From Eubacterium sp. (GTDB lineage Bacteria > Bacillota > Clostridia > Lachnospirales > Lachnospiraceae), in NCBI GenBank assembly GCA_022764165.1, contig JALERM010000116.1, positions 1-64,000 of the forward strand: a stretch of 64,000 nt of DNA, in the 5' to 3' direction. The notes under the pieces were generated by a model. The model saw only the letters and a program-made list of their open reading frames with translations. It was not told the DNA's origin and did no database searches. Shown piece after piece: positions 40,902 through 49,547 of this stretch (position 1 is its first letter; each line of letters opens with the position of its first letter). A program made the position numbers and the translations under genes.

Positions 40902-42893
40902 ATGAAGGATATCAAAACCAAAGAAGTTACAACAAAACCAAAGACCAAAAATCCTGCCTCCAGAATCCCCAAGGAGCTGATGCGGACGGCCATACTGGAG
41001 AGCAAGGAAAAATCCCAGACCATCGCAAATGCCAGGGATAATGATATGGGAGAACAGTCCCCATCAGAATATGCCAGTGGGAAAGTCTCATCCGCAGAGG
41101 AATGGGCTGCCAGAAAGACTGGCAGAACCGTAACCAGAGCTGGAAAGACAGCAGCACAGGCTTCCTACGAGAAGATCAAAACAAGAGCCGCGGGCAAAAA
41201 AGAAGCACAAGAAAAAGCGGAGAAAGAAGCTTCCAGAGGAACCGGGGACACACAGGCTCCTGATCAGGCCAGCCGGGAAGCACCGAAGCAGAAGAGTCGG
41301 GAACAGGCGGTATCCCGTGTGAGGATCAAAGAACGGGAAAACCAGGAAGTCCAGATCCAGAAAGCACAGCGGCAAAAGGCGATTTCAGATGCTGTCAAAA
41401 CGAAAGAACAGAAGATCCGGGCAGCCAGGGAGACACCGAGAATCCAGAATGGGCAGGAGCTACCAGAAACGAAGCGGTTCTCCATCCGAGAACAGAGCCA
41501 GAAAGCGGCAGCAACAGATACCGCAAGGCAGAATGCCATTCGTCAGAAACAGCCGGAAACCATCTGGATCAAGGAGAAGCCAAGGAAGCCGCCGGAGCCG
41601 AAAACCATGCAGAAGCGTACTATCAAGACGGCTCCCCAGTCTGCGAAGATCAGCGCCCAGCCAGAGCAGAAGCTCCGAGTGGCCAGCTCCAATGCTCTGA
41701 CAGCCCGGATGCAGAATCAGATGGAACGATGGGCTGCGAAACAGGCGGCAAAGAAAGCAGCCTTGCAGACTTCCGATGGAGTCCGCCGGATACAGAAAAC
41801 GGCAAGGGCAGGGGAGAATACCTTCAAGGCAGCCAAAGCCGCCGTGGAAGCGGCAGCGAAAACCGTACAATCCATGATGGCTGCTCTGGGAGCCGCCGGA
41901 GCGGTCATGGTTCTGCTTCTGGTTATCATAGTCGGAATCATAGGAGGTGCGGCATTCTCTGGAACTTCGGAGAGCAACGAAGCACTTAGCCAGGAAGTCC
42001 TTTCCTATACGTCAACCATCCAGAAATATGCCAACCAGTATGGAATCTCCGAATACGTCTCGGTGATACAGGCAATCATGATGCAGGAATCCGGTGGCCG
42101 GGGGACAGATCCCATGCAGAGCAGTGAGTGCCCATACAACACCCGGTACTCCAACAGCCCAAATGCAATCCAGGATGCAGACTACTCCATACAGGTGGGA
42201 ATCCAATATTATGCGGACTGCCTGAAAGAAGCCGGATGCACCAGCCCACAGGATATGGACAAGCTGAAGCTGTCCCTGCAAGGGTATAACTACGGCAACG
42301 GATACATAACGTGGGCGCTTCGAAACTACGGGGGCTACAGTGCAGAAAATGCCCTGCAGTTTTCCAACGAGCAGGCGGCTTCGCATGGCTGGAGTGCCTA
42401 TGGAGATCCAGAATACGTCCCTCATGTCCTGCGGTATTATTCCAGCGGCGGATTGTTTGCCGGCCTGTTTGGAGGCAACGGCCAGATCGTATCCGTGGCA
42501 CTTACCCAGCTTGGAAATGAAGGTGGCCAGAAGTTCTGGTCGTGGTATGGCTTTGACAGCCATGTAGCATGGTGTGCCTGCTTTGCCAGCTGGTGTGGGG
42601 ATCAGGCTGGACTGATCGAGAGCGGCAAGATGCCGAAGTTTTCCATGTGCGATGATGGAATTGCATGGTTCCAGAGCAAGGGAAAATGGAAGAGCCGGGG
42701 ATACTCGCCAGCACCCGGAACCCTGATCTTTTTTGACTGGAACGGGGACGGAACCTCAGATCATGTGGGAATCGTGGAGAAAACCGAGGGAAATGTCATT
42801 TATACAGTAGAAGGAAACACCAGCAATATGGTTGCCCAGAGAAGTTATAATATAAATGACAATACAATTATGGGTTATGGACTGATTAATTGA
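40902..42893 (+). CDS. Bifunctional lysozyme/CHAP cell-wall hydrolase
   Basis: The 663 residues contain a long charged cytoplasmic coiled region (1-320), one membrane helix (MVLLLVIIVGIIGGAAF near 340), a goose-type lysozyme/SLT-like domain (QAIMMQESGGRG near 388; VGIQYYADCL near 430) and a CHAP amidase/endopeptidase domain with Cys in WCACFASWCG near 563 and His in SDHVGIVEK near 618. This CwlT/VirB1 role opens the wall for the channel. From about 42,836 the codons turn AT-rich, so the last dozen residues may come from the inserted island. Confidence 0.9.
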   Translation: MKDIKTKEVTTKPKTKNPASRIPKELMRTAILESKEKSQTIANARDNDMGEQSPSEYASGKVSSAEEWAARKTGRTVTRAGKTAAQASYEKIKTRAAGKKEAQEKAEKEASRGTGDTQAPDQASREAPKQKSREQAVSRVRIKERENQEVQIQKAQRQKAISDAVKTKEQKIRAARETPRIQNGQELPETKRFSIREQSQKAAATDTARQNAIRQKQPETIWIKEKPRKPPEPKTMQKRTIKTAPQSAKISAQPEQKLRVASSNALTARMQNQMERWAAKQAAKKAALQTSDGVRRIQKTARAGENTFKAAKAAVEAAAKTVQSMMAALGAAGAVMVLLLVIIVGIIGGAAFSGTSESNEALSQEVLSYTSTIQKYANQYGISEYVSVIQAIMMQESGGRGTDPMQSSECPYNTRYSNSPNAIQDADYSIQVGIQYYADCLKEAGCTSPQDMDKLKLSLQGYNYGNGYITWALRNYGGYSAENALQFSNEQAASHGWSAYGDPEYVPHVLRYYSSGGLFAGLFGGNGQIVSVALTQLGNEGGQKFWSWYGFDSHVAWCACFASWCGDQAGLIESGKMPKFSMCDDGIAWFQSKGKWKSRGYSPAPGTLIFFDWNGDGTSDHVGIVEKTEGNVIYTVEGNTSNMVAQRSYNINDNTIMGYGLIN

Positions 42894-42930
42894 TAGCCAT
42901 ATTATAAGATTTCTTTGCTTAAAACCAAAT

Positions 42931-43061
42931 TTCCAGGCAAAGCATTATTATATGCCTGCCTGGAAAAGGGGAGATATCTATATAAATCTGTTATAACAGA
43001 ATTGTTGTTAGGCGATGCCGTTTAAAAAATTGGGTACCCGGAGGTTTAAACGGCATCTTTT
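42931..43061. terminator. Two hairpins at the left edge of the island
   Basis: TTCCAGGCA (42931-42939) pairs with TGCCTGGAA (42957-42965). GATGCCGTTTAAA (43014-43026) pairs with TTTAAACGGCATC (43045-43057), followed by TTTTG. They separate the convergent CHAP and AraC genes; no gene is seen in the 246-bp gap. Confidence 0.65.
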
Positions 43062-43139
43062 GAACTTGCAGGGATAAGAATAAAATAATAATGTGGTAAA
43101 AATATGGTGAAATGAAAAAAATTTAATTTGCAGGCTATT

Positions 43140-44129
43140 TTAGAGTTTCCGATATTCAGATGGCGATACATGAAATATTTCTTTAAAGGCAATAGAAAAT
43201 TTACTTTGGCTTTCGTATCCAACACATTTGGCAATCTGGGAGACACTGTCATCTGTATCCTTAAGTAATCTGGCAGCTTCTTTCAATCTATGTTCTTTCA
43301 TATGTGCGGCAATGGAATCACCATATACTGCCTTGAATACCTCTTTTAACGTTGAGGTATTGACAAGAAACTGTTTGGATAATTGTTCGATTGTGATTCG
43401 TTCTCCAAGGTTCTGCATCATATATTCATGTATTTTTTTGATCAGTTCCGTTTGCTCGGACGAATAGGAGGAAGGTGTTTTTGCATGGGAATCAGGGAGC
43501 GTGCTTAGGTATAAAAAAAGTTCCAGAACTTTTAATTTGCATATATCGTTCTGGATCTTAGAAGATATTTTATCAATACCGAAAAAAAGATGTCCGATCT
43601 GCTCATTTCCTGAAAAGACAGAGAAATTTTTATCATAGCAAAGATTAGTAATCCAGGACAGATCAGAAATACCTTTTTTTAATGGATATTCGGAAAGGGT
43701 ATGTTCCAGATATTCAGGAGCTACGAACAGGGAGATACCTTTGTAGTAACCTAAAGGAAAGTAAAGAGTAGAGTGTACACAGTTATCCATACGATGAACA
43801 GACAGATCCCCGCTGCCAAGGTAGATATGGCTGGAATGATCAAGTTCCCATTCTAAACGTCCATGCTGGCAAAAATCAATCTGGATCAGAGATTCATATG
43901 CCGGATGATATCCGGAAAGACTGTTTGCCCGGAAAGTAAAAAAAGTCATAAAACATCCGGGGAAGAGTGGAAGAATGGTTGCTTTTCCAGTGCCATTTAT
44001 TTTGGTTTGAAAATTCATTTTTTGTGGAAAGATATCTGTATTCAAAGATGTTTTTCCTAAAATTTTTATATTTCCATATGGAATATCCTGTAATTCCTGT
44101 GAAATTAAATTCTGATCATATACAGCCAT
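43140..44129 (-). CDS. AraC family transcriptional regulator
   Basis: The 329 residues have an N-terminal sensing domain and a C-terminal pair of AraC helix-turn-helices: ITIEQLSKQFLVNTSTLKEV near 247 and DSVSQIAKCVGYESQSKFSI near 292, ending HVSPSEYRKL. It is transcribed toward the CHAP gene, 19 bases downstream of the ArsR gene, so the two regulators probably share a message. The N-terminal ligand is not identifiable. Confidence 0.9.
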   Translation of the reverse strand: MAVYDQNLISQELQDIPYGNIKILGKTSLNTDIFPQKMNFQTKINGTGKATILPLFPGCFMTFFTFRANSLSGYHPAYESLIQIDFCQHGRLEWELDHSSHIYLGSGDLSVHRMDNCVHSTLYFPLGYYKGISLFVAPEYLEHTLSEYPLKKGISDLSWITNLCYDKNFSVFSGNEQIGHLFFGIDKISSKIQNDICKLKVLELFLYLSTLPDSHAKTPSSYSSEQTELIKKIHEYMMQNLGERITIEQLSKQFLVNTSTLKEVFKAVYGDSIAAHMKEHRLKEAARLLKDTDDSVSQIAKCVGYESQSKFSIAFKEIFHVSPSEYRKL

Positions 44130-44148
44130 AAATTGAAACCTCTTTTCT

Positions 44149-44523
44149 TTAGCGTGTATTGGATGGACAGGTTATTTCAAGTGTTTTTTCAATACTCAGA
44201 TGCAGCAGGCGGCTCTGTTCTGTATCGGATGCTTTATAGCAGACTTCCTTTCCATTTCGCCGGCTGGTTACAAGACCGTTTGATTTTAAAAGACGCAGAT
44301 GATGAGATACCGCCGGGCTTGTCATACCCATCAATGTAGAAATATTGAGGACACATTCTTCACAGTGACATAGCAGCCAGAAGATACGTAAACGGCTGGT
44401 GTCTCCGAGAAGTTTAAAGATATCGGCAGCAGCTCCAAAGTTTTCTGCATTAGAAAGCTGAGGAAGAAGTTCTTCCACATTTTTTTCCTCATGGTTATGA
44501 GGTAAATGAAATTCAGATGTCAT
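44149..44523 (-). CDS. ArsR/SmtB family metal-responsive repressor
   Basis: ATG 44523 (MTSEFHLPHNHEEKN) follows AAAAGGAGCC; the upstream extension lacks a ribosome site. The 124 residues hold a winged helix (DTSRLRIFWLLCHCEEC, MTSPAVSHHLRLLKS). Candidate metal ligands are the His-rich N-terminus and the Cys-His-Cys-Glu-Glu-Cys segment in the position of CadC/SmtB sites, pointing to Zn, Cd or Pb. It is divergent from the HMA and ATPase genes, with an operator-like dyad between them. Confidence 0.9.
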   Translation of the reverse strand: MTSEFHLPHNHEEKNVEELLPQLSNAENFGAAADIFKLLGDTSRLRIFWLLCHCEECVLNISTLMGMTSPAVSHHLRLLKSNGLVTSRRNGKEVCYKASDTEQSRLLHLSIEKTLEITCPSNTR

Positions 44524-44601
44524 AATCAGGCTCCTTTTCTTTTGAGATTGTTCCATTTGGAAGATGTTTGGTTCTGTTTGGAAGAAGAAAACCAAAGTGT
44601 G

Positions 44602-44665
44602 TTGACACTCCTTTATGATGCGATTATACTACAGCCATAACAAATAAACAAGTGCTTAATGCTTG
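44602..44665 (+). promoter_or_regulatory. Promoter and ArsR-type operator for the metal operon
   Basis: TTGACA (44602-44607), a 17-bp spacer and TATACT (44625-44630) form a near-consensus promoter. Downstream, CAAGTGCTTAATGCTTG (44649-44665) is an imperfect dyad like ArsR/CzrA operators. AAAGGAG at 44675 precedes the HMA gene. Confidence 0.75.
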
Positions 44666-44690
44666 AACAAAAGAAAGGAGTTTTCTATTT

Positions 44691-44909
44691 ATGAAGAAAA
44701 CATATAAGATTGAAGTAGACTGTGCAAACTGTGCAAACCTGATGGAAGATGCAGCAAAGAAAACTGCCGGAGTTGCAAATGCAACGGTTAATTTTATGAC
44801 ACAGAAAATGATCGTAGAATTTGAAGAAGGTCAGGAACCGAAAACAGTTATGGCAAGTGTTGTGAAAGCCTGCAAAAAAGTAGAACCTGACTGTGAAGTG
44901 TTTATCTGA
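44691..44909 (+). CDS. Stand-alone heavy-metal-associated (HMA) protein
   Basis: The 72 residues form one ferredoxin-like HMA domain with the metal-binding pair in DCANCANLMED at 10-20. Such proteins carry soft or transition metals to P1B ATPases. The ATPase encoded 144 bases downstream has no HMA domain, so this looks like its detached metal-binding module. The gap holds a CGCCCC/GGGGCG hairpin (44963-44991) that may set the relative expression of the two. Confidence 0.92.
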   Translation: MKKTYKIEVDCANCANLMEDAAKKTAGVANATVNFMTQKMIVEFEEGQEPKTVMASVVKACKKVEPDCEVFI

Positions 44910-45052
44910 TAGACAAAAGTTTCCCTTGTTCCTGAAAATTAATAAAGACTATAAAACCAAATCGCCCCGGAATAGGATATATTTTGGGGCGTATATTTCA
45001 AATAATATATGAAAAAATAATCATATGTTCAATAAAAAGGTGGGACAACATT

Positions 45053-46942
45053 ATGACAAAAAAACAGAAAACTATGCTGATCAGAATTTTAATAGCTACA
45101 GCAATGTTAATCGGACTTTCATTGGCCCCGATTAGTGGCTTGCCGAGGATGGCACTTTATATGGCCACATATCTGATCATTGGATATGACATTTTAAGAA
45201 AAGCGATAAAAGGAATCATTAATGGACAGATCTTTGATGAAAATTTTCTGATGGCAGTGGCAACGGTAGGTGCGATCGCACTGGCTATTTATGAAAAAAG
45301 CGGTGATTATAATGAAGCGATTGCTGTTATGTTATTTTATCAGATCGGTGAATTGTTTCAGAGCTATGCCGTTGGAAAAAGCCGTCGCAACATCAGTGCG
45401 CTGATGGATATCCGTCCGGATTATGCGAATATTGAAAAAGACGGAAAACTGGAAAAAGTAGATCCGGATGAAGTGGAAATTGGCAGTATTATTGTTGTCC
45501 AGCCGGGCGAAAAAGTTCCGCTGGATGGAATCATAACAGAGGGAAACTCTTCACTGAATACCAGTGCCCTGACGGGTGAAAGCCTCCCAAGAGAAGCAAA
45601 TATCGGAGATGAAGTGATCAGTGGATGTATCAATATGACGGGTGTCCTTAAGATTCGAACAACAAAAGAGTTTGGAGAATCTACCGTATCAAAGATTCTG
45701 GAGCTTGTAGAAAATTCCAGTTCCAGAAAATCAAAATCAGAAGATTTTATTTCAAAATTTGCAAAGGTATATACCCCTGCAGTTTGTATCGCAGCACTGG
45801 CACTGGCAATTTTACCGCCGGTTGTTCGAAGTCTGTTCATGGGACTTCCGGCACAATGGGGTTCCTGGATTTACAGAGCATTAACCTTCCTTGTAATTAG
45901 CTGTCCATGTGCGCTTGTAATCAGCATTCCGTTAAGTTTCTTTGCCGGAATTGGTGGTGCAAGCCATGAAGGAATCCTGGTAAAAGGTTCTAATTATCTG
46001 GAAACTCTGTCAAAAACAAAGGTTGTAGTATTTGATAAGACAGGTACTTTGACACAGGGTGTATTTGAAGTAAACGGCGTTCATCATAACACAATGGAAG
46101 AAGCAAAGCTTCTGGAGTATGCAGCACTGGCAGAAAGCTCTTCTTCCCATCCGATCAGTAAGAGTCTGCAGCGCGCATATGGAAAAGAAATTGACAGGAA
46201 CCGTGTCAGTGATATACAGGAAATCAGCGGTCATGGTATTCTGGCAAAGGTAGATGGAACATCTGTTGCAGCCGGAAACAGCAAATTGATGAAAAAACTG
46301 GGTATTTCTTATTCAGACTGCCATAGTGTAGGGACCATAATCCACATTGCAGTAAATGGAAGTTATGCTGGTCACATTGTAATTTCGGATGTGGAAAAAC
46401 CACATGCAAAAGATGCGATTAAGGCTCTGAAAAAAGCAGGTGTTGAAAAGACAATCATGCTTACCGGAGATGCAAAACGAGTGGCAGATCAGGTGGCTGC
46501 AAATCTTGGGGTTGATGAAGTACACAGTGAACTTCTGCCAGGAGACAAAGTTGACGAAGTTGAGAAAATTCTGGAATCCAGAAAAGGAACAAAGGGAAAG
46601 GTTGCATTTGTTGGTGATGGCATCAACGATGCTCCGGTACTTTCCAGAGCCGACATAGGAGTTGCAATGGGAGCAATGGGAAGTGATGCTGCCATTGAGG
46701 CTGCAGATGTTGTTTTAATGGATGATGATCCGATTAAGATTGCAAAAGCAATCAGAATTTCAAGAAAATGTCTTGGAATCGTATATCAGAACATTGTTTT
46801 TGCTTTAGTAGTAAAATTTGCCTGCCTGATTCTTGGCGCATTAGGTATTGCGAATATGTGGTTTGCGATTTTTGCAGATGTGGGAGTAATGGTTCTTGCA
46901 ATTTTAAATGCAATCAGAACCTTACATGTTAAGAACTTGTAG
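45053..46942 (+). CDS. P1B-type metal-exporting ATPase (CadA/ZntA-like)
   Basis: ATG 45053 follows AAAAGGTGGG. The 629 residues include the membrane metal motif SCPCAL near 284, the phosphorylation motif DKTGTL near 326, the P1B histidine-proline SSHPI near 367, and the hinge GDGIND near 522. The CPC motif and C-terminal helix pair point to Zn/Cd/Pb(/Co) export. It begins directly with a membrane helix; no N-terminal CxxC domain is present. Confidence 0.94.
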   Translation: MTKKQKTMLIRILIATAMLIGLSLAPISGLPRMALYMATYLIIGYDILRKAIKGIINGQIFDENFLMAVATVGAIALAIYEKSGDYNEAIAVMLFYQIGELFQSYAVGKSRRNISALMDIRPDYANIEKDGKLEKVDPDEVEIGSIIVVQPGEKVPLDGIITEGNSSLNTSALTGESLPREANIGDEVISGCINMTGVLKIRTTKEFGESTVSKILELVENSSSRKSKSEDFISKFAKVYTPAVCIAALALAILPPVVRSLFMGLPAQWGSWIYRALTFLVISCPCALVISIPLSFFAGIGGASHEGILVKGSNYLETLSKTKVVVFDKTGTLTQGVFEVNGVHHNTMEEAKLLEYAALAESSSSHPISKSLQRAYGKEIDRNRVSDIQEISGHGILAKVDGTSVAAGNSKLMKKLGISYSDCHSVGTIIHIAVNGSYAGHIVISDVEKPHAKDAIKALKKAGVEKTIMLTGDAKRVADQVAANLGVDEVHSELLPGDKVDEVEKILESRKGTKGKVAFVGDGINDAPVLSRADIGVAMGAMGSDAAIEAADVVLMDDDPIKIAKAIRISRKCLGIVYQNIVFALVVKFACLILGALGIANMWFAIFADVGVMVLAILNAIRTLHVKNL

Positions 46943-46948
46943 AATATA

Positions 46949-47257
46949 TTGGATAACTGGGGAATTTCATATTTGAATGAAAATGAACTGTATTCTGTAG
47001 CAGAACTGTTTAAAATTTTTGGAAATACTTCACGAATCAGGATTTTACTTGCCCTCCACGAAAAAGAAACATGTGTAAATTGTCTTGCCAAAGAACTGGA
47101 TATGTCAGAATCATCCGTATCGCACCAGTTAAATATTCTAAAAGCACACCGCTTAATAAAGAGGAGACGGGAAGGAAAACTGATATTTTACAGTCTTGCA
47201 GATAAACATGTTCGCCTGATTATTGATACAGGTCTGGAACATATATGTGAATTATAG
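46949..47257 (+). CDS. Second ArsR/SmtB family repressor
   Basis: TTG 46949 starts 6 bases after the ATPase stop. The 102 residues form a winged helix (NTSRIRILLALHEKETCVNC, SESSVSHQLNILKAH) with a CVNC pair in the alpha-3 metal site, as in CadC/CzrA-type sensors. It probably senses the exported metal and may act on the same operon or on the downstream foldase/SPFH genes. Confidence 0.88.
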   Translation: MDNWGISYLNENELYSVAELFKIFGNTSRIRILLALHEKETCVNCLAKELDMSESSVSHQLNILKAHRLIKRRREGKLIFYSLADKHVRLIIDTGLEHICEL

Positions 47258-47282
47258 AATATATGGTGATCCGACAAAGGGA

Positions 47283-47307
47283 GTGGCAGCGCAGGCTGCC
47301 ACTTTTT
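47283..47307 (+). terminator. Terminator between metal genes and foldase gene
   Basis: GTGGCAG (47283-47289) pairs with CTGCCAC (47296-47302), followed by TTTTTC. It makes the downstream foldase/SPFH cluster a separate unit, although no strong promoter was seen in 47308-47387. Confidence 0.75.
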
Positions 47308-47387
47308 CTGTAAATCCCCATAATTTTCCCATAACTTTTCTTTATACTGTGCCTGCAAAATATTTATGCATTTCAGGAGAATGTAAA

Positions 47388-49538
47388 ATGGCAGAAAATG
47401 ACAAAATACCGCAGGTACAGGATGATGAAAATGAACTGGAACAAAAGGGAAAGGATGGTGATCTGAATAACGAGATAGAATCAGAAACAGTGCTGTCGGA
47501 CTTTTTACATGCTATGGGATTTAAAAATACGAAAAAGGAGAAAAAAACTAAAGACAAGCAGGAAGAAGTGCCTAGGGATGGTGAAATGACGGAATCCGTC
47601 GAGGAGGAAGAGTCAGAACCAGAACATGAGATAATGGTTGTACCAGAACAACGTACCAGAAGGAGATGGCCGCTGGGGGTATTTGGAGCGATGGCTTTGG
47701 GCGGGGCAGCATTGGGCATATACCACAGCCTGCCAATGCTACAGGAGCCAAAGCCACCGGCCCCGGATGTTGTAGCAACTTATAATGATCAGAAGATAAC
47801 AATAGAAGAACTAAAGAATTTTATTGCTGCAGAAGGTGCAAAAGAAAGAGAGCATATGCTATGTCCAACACATGGTTATGACCATTCAAAGTGTGATGCA
47901 ACGGAAGAGTGCGAAATACATCCTGTAGATTCATTAGAAGGATATCAGGAAATGGTATCCAAAATGGCTTCGGAACAAATGATTTTAAACTGGGCCAAAG
48001 AAAAGGGAATCACTGGCAGGGAAGAAGTTCAGCATAATATGGAAGATCTGTTGAATGATGCAACAGTTGAACAGTATATGTCGCAGCTTCATGAAGAAAA
48101 TGTATCTCCTGAGTCAATTTCCAAGACAGAAGTTCAGCAGTACTATTCAGAAAATCAGGATAAATTCAAAGGAAAAAGCCTGGATGAGTCAGAAGAAGAA
48201 ATCAGAAAGACACTTGCTTCTGAAAAAGATGGAAGTTTTTTTGAAACATACTTTGAGGATTTGAAAAAAACATCAGGATTACAGGTGAATTATGACGTAT
48301 TAGAAGTTAATACACCAACAAAAGAAGAAATCTCTGATTACTATGAGCAGAATAAAGAAAAATATCAAACGTCTGCTTCAGCGGATTACAGCGAAATAAA
48401 AATTGCGGACGGAAAGATGGATACTGCTACAGAAGCAGTAAGAAAAATACGTTCCGGAGAAAGTCTCGAAAATATAGCAGGTTCTTTTGGCAAAGATAAG
48501 AAGGTATTCAAAAATTCGATAGACCTGTCTTCGGATACAGAACTGGGAAAAACAATTGCCACTATGAAAGAAGGTGAAATCAGCGAACCGATAGAAAATG
48601 AAGATGGAAGTATCAGTATCATAAAAGTAAATCAGAAAAAAGAAGGAGGGGTAAAAAAATTATCCGAAGTAACAAAAGAAATTGAAAATATTTTGTTGCA
48701 GGAAAATATAGATAAAGAATATACAACAAGAAAAAATGACACTTTATTTGTGGTTCACAGCAGACGTTATACACTGGGTGACTTTTATAAAGAATTTCAG
48801 GAATTATCAGAAGAATATCGTTCCAAATTTTCTACTTTTGAGGAGAAAAAGAAACTGGTAGAACAGATGATTGCCAAAGAATTGTTATTGGAAAAAAGCA
48901 CTGATGGTGCGGATGATGGAGAAAACAGCCACAGTTTTGAAGAACTGCAGGTTCAGTATCTTTATCAGGTGATGCACCAGGAAACAGTAGATACAAATCT
49001 AGATGAACCTACAGAGGAAGAAATCAAACAGTATTACGAAGAGAATAAAGAATCTCTGGTGACACCGGCCTCTGTAGAGCTGAGTCTGATCTGGATCAGT
49101 CAGGGAGAAAATGGCGAAAAGAAAGAGCAGGCAAAGGCTTCTGCCGAAGAAGCATATGGGTTATTAAAAGAAGGGAAAGATTTTGCTGAAGTAGCAAAAC
49201 AATATTCTGAAGATACTTCAGCTGAGAATGGTGGACAGATAACGGGGCAAATCTACAAAAATCATTTGGCTGAACCACTTGCTGAAGCAGTGTTTTCTTT
49301 AAATGAAAATGAATTCAGTAATGTGATCGAATACCAGAATGCTTTTTATATTTTGTTGGTAAGAAGCAAATCTGCAGAAGAGTTAAAGCCATTAGAGGAA
49401 CTGTCAGATGCAATAAAAAGTCATTTAAATGAACAGGCACATGATAAGCTCTCGGAAGAGTTATCACAACAGATTCTAAATGATGCGGATCTAAAGATTT
49501 ATGACAGAACCCTGAAAAAGATGCTAACAGAGACATAG
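47388..49538 (+). CDS. Membrane-anchored parvulin-type foldase (PpiC/PrsA/SurA-like) with Cys/His-rich segment
   Basis: ATG 47388 (MAENDKIPQV) follows AGGAGAATG. The 716 residues have an acidic cytoplasmic start (1-90), a membrane helix (VFGAMALGGAALGIY near 105), a SurA-like region, and at least one parvulin domain near 560-660 (AEVAKQYSEDTSAENGGQI, LNENEFSNVIEYQNAFYI); an earlier copy near 325-420 is degenerate. Residues about 157-177 hold three Cys and three His (CPTHGYDHSKCD...CEIH), a likely metal site on the outer face. Position in a metal island suggests folding of metal-exposed envelope proteins. Confidence 0.82.
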   Translation: MAENDKIPQVQDDENELEQKGKDGDLNNEIESETVLSDFLHAMGFKNTKKEKKTKDKQEEVPRDGEMTESVEEEESEPEHEIMVVPEQRTRRRWPLGVFGAMALGGAALGIYHSLPMLQEPKPPAPDVVATYNDQKITIEELKNFIAAEGAKEREHMLCPTHGYDHSKCDATEECEIHPVDSLEGYQEMVSKMASEQMILNWAKEKGITGREEVQHNMEDLLNDATVEQYMSQLHEENVSPESISKTEVQQYYSENQDKFKGKSLDESEEEIRKTLASEKDGSFFETYFEDLKKTSGLQVNYDVLEVNTPTKEEISDYYEQNKEKYQTSASADYSEIKIADGKMDTATEAVRKIRSGESLENIAGSFGKDKKVFKNSIDLSSDTELGKTIATMKEGEISEPIENEDGSISIIKVNQKKEGGVKKLSEVTKEIENILLQENIDKEYTTRKNDTLFVVHSRRYTLGDFYKEFQELSEEYRSKFSTFEEKKKLVEQMIAKELLLEKSTDGADDGENSHSFEELQVQYLYQVMHQETVDTNLDEPTEEEIKQYYEENKESLVTPASVELSLIWISQGENGEKKEQAKASAEEAYGLLKEGKDFAEVAKQYSEDTSAENGGQITGQIYKNHLAEPLAEAVFSLNENEFSNVIEYQNAFYILLVRSKSAEELKPLEELSDAIKSHLNEQAHDKLSEELSQQILNDADLKIYDRTLKKMLTET

Positions 49539-49547
49539 GAGTAATTA

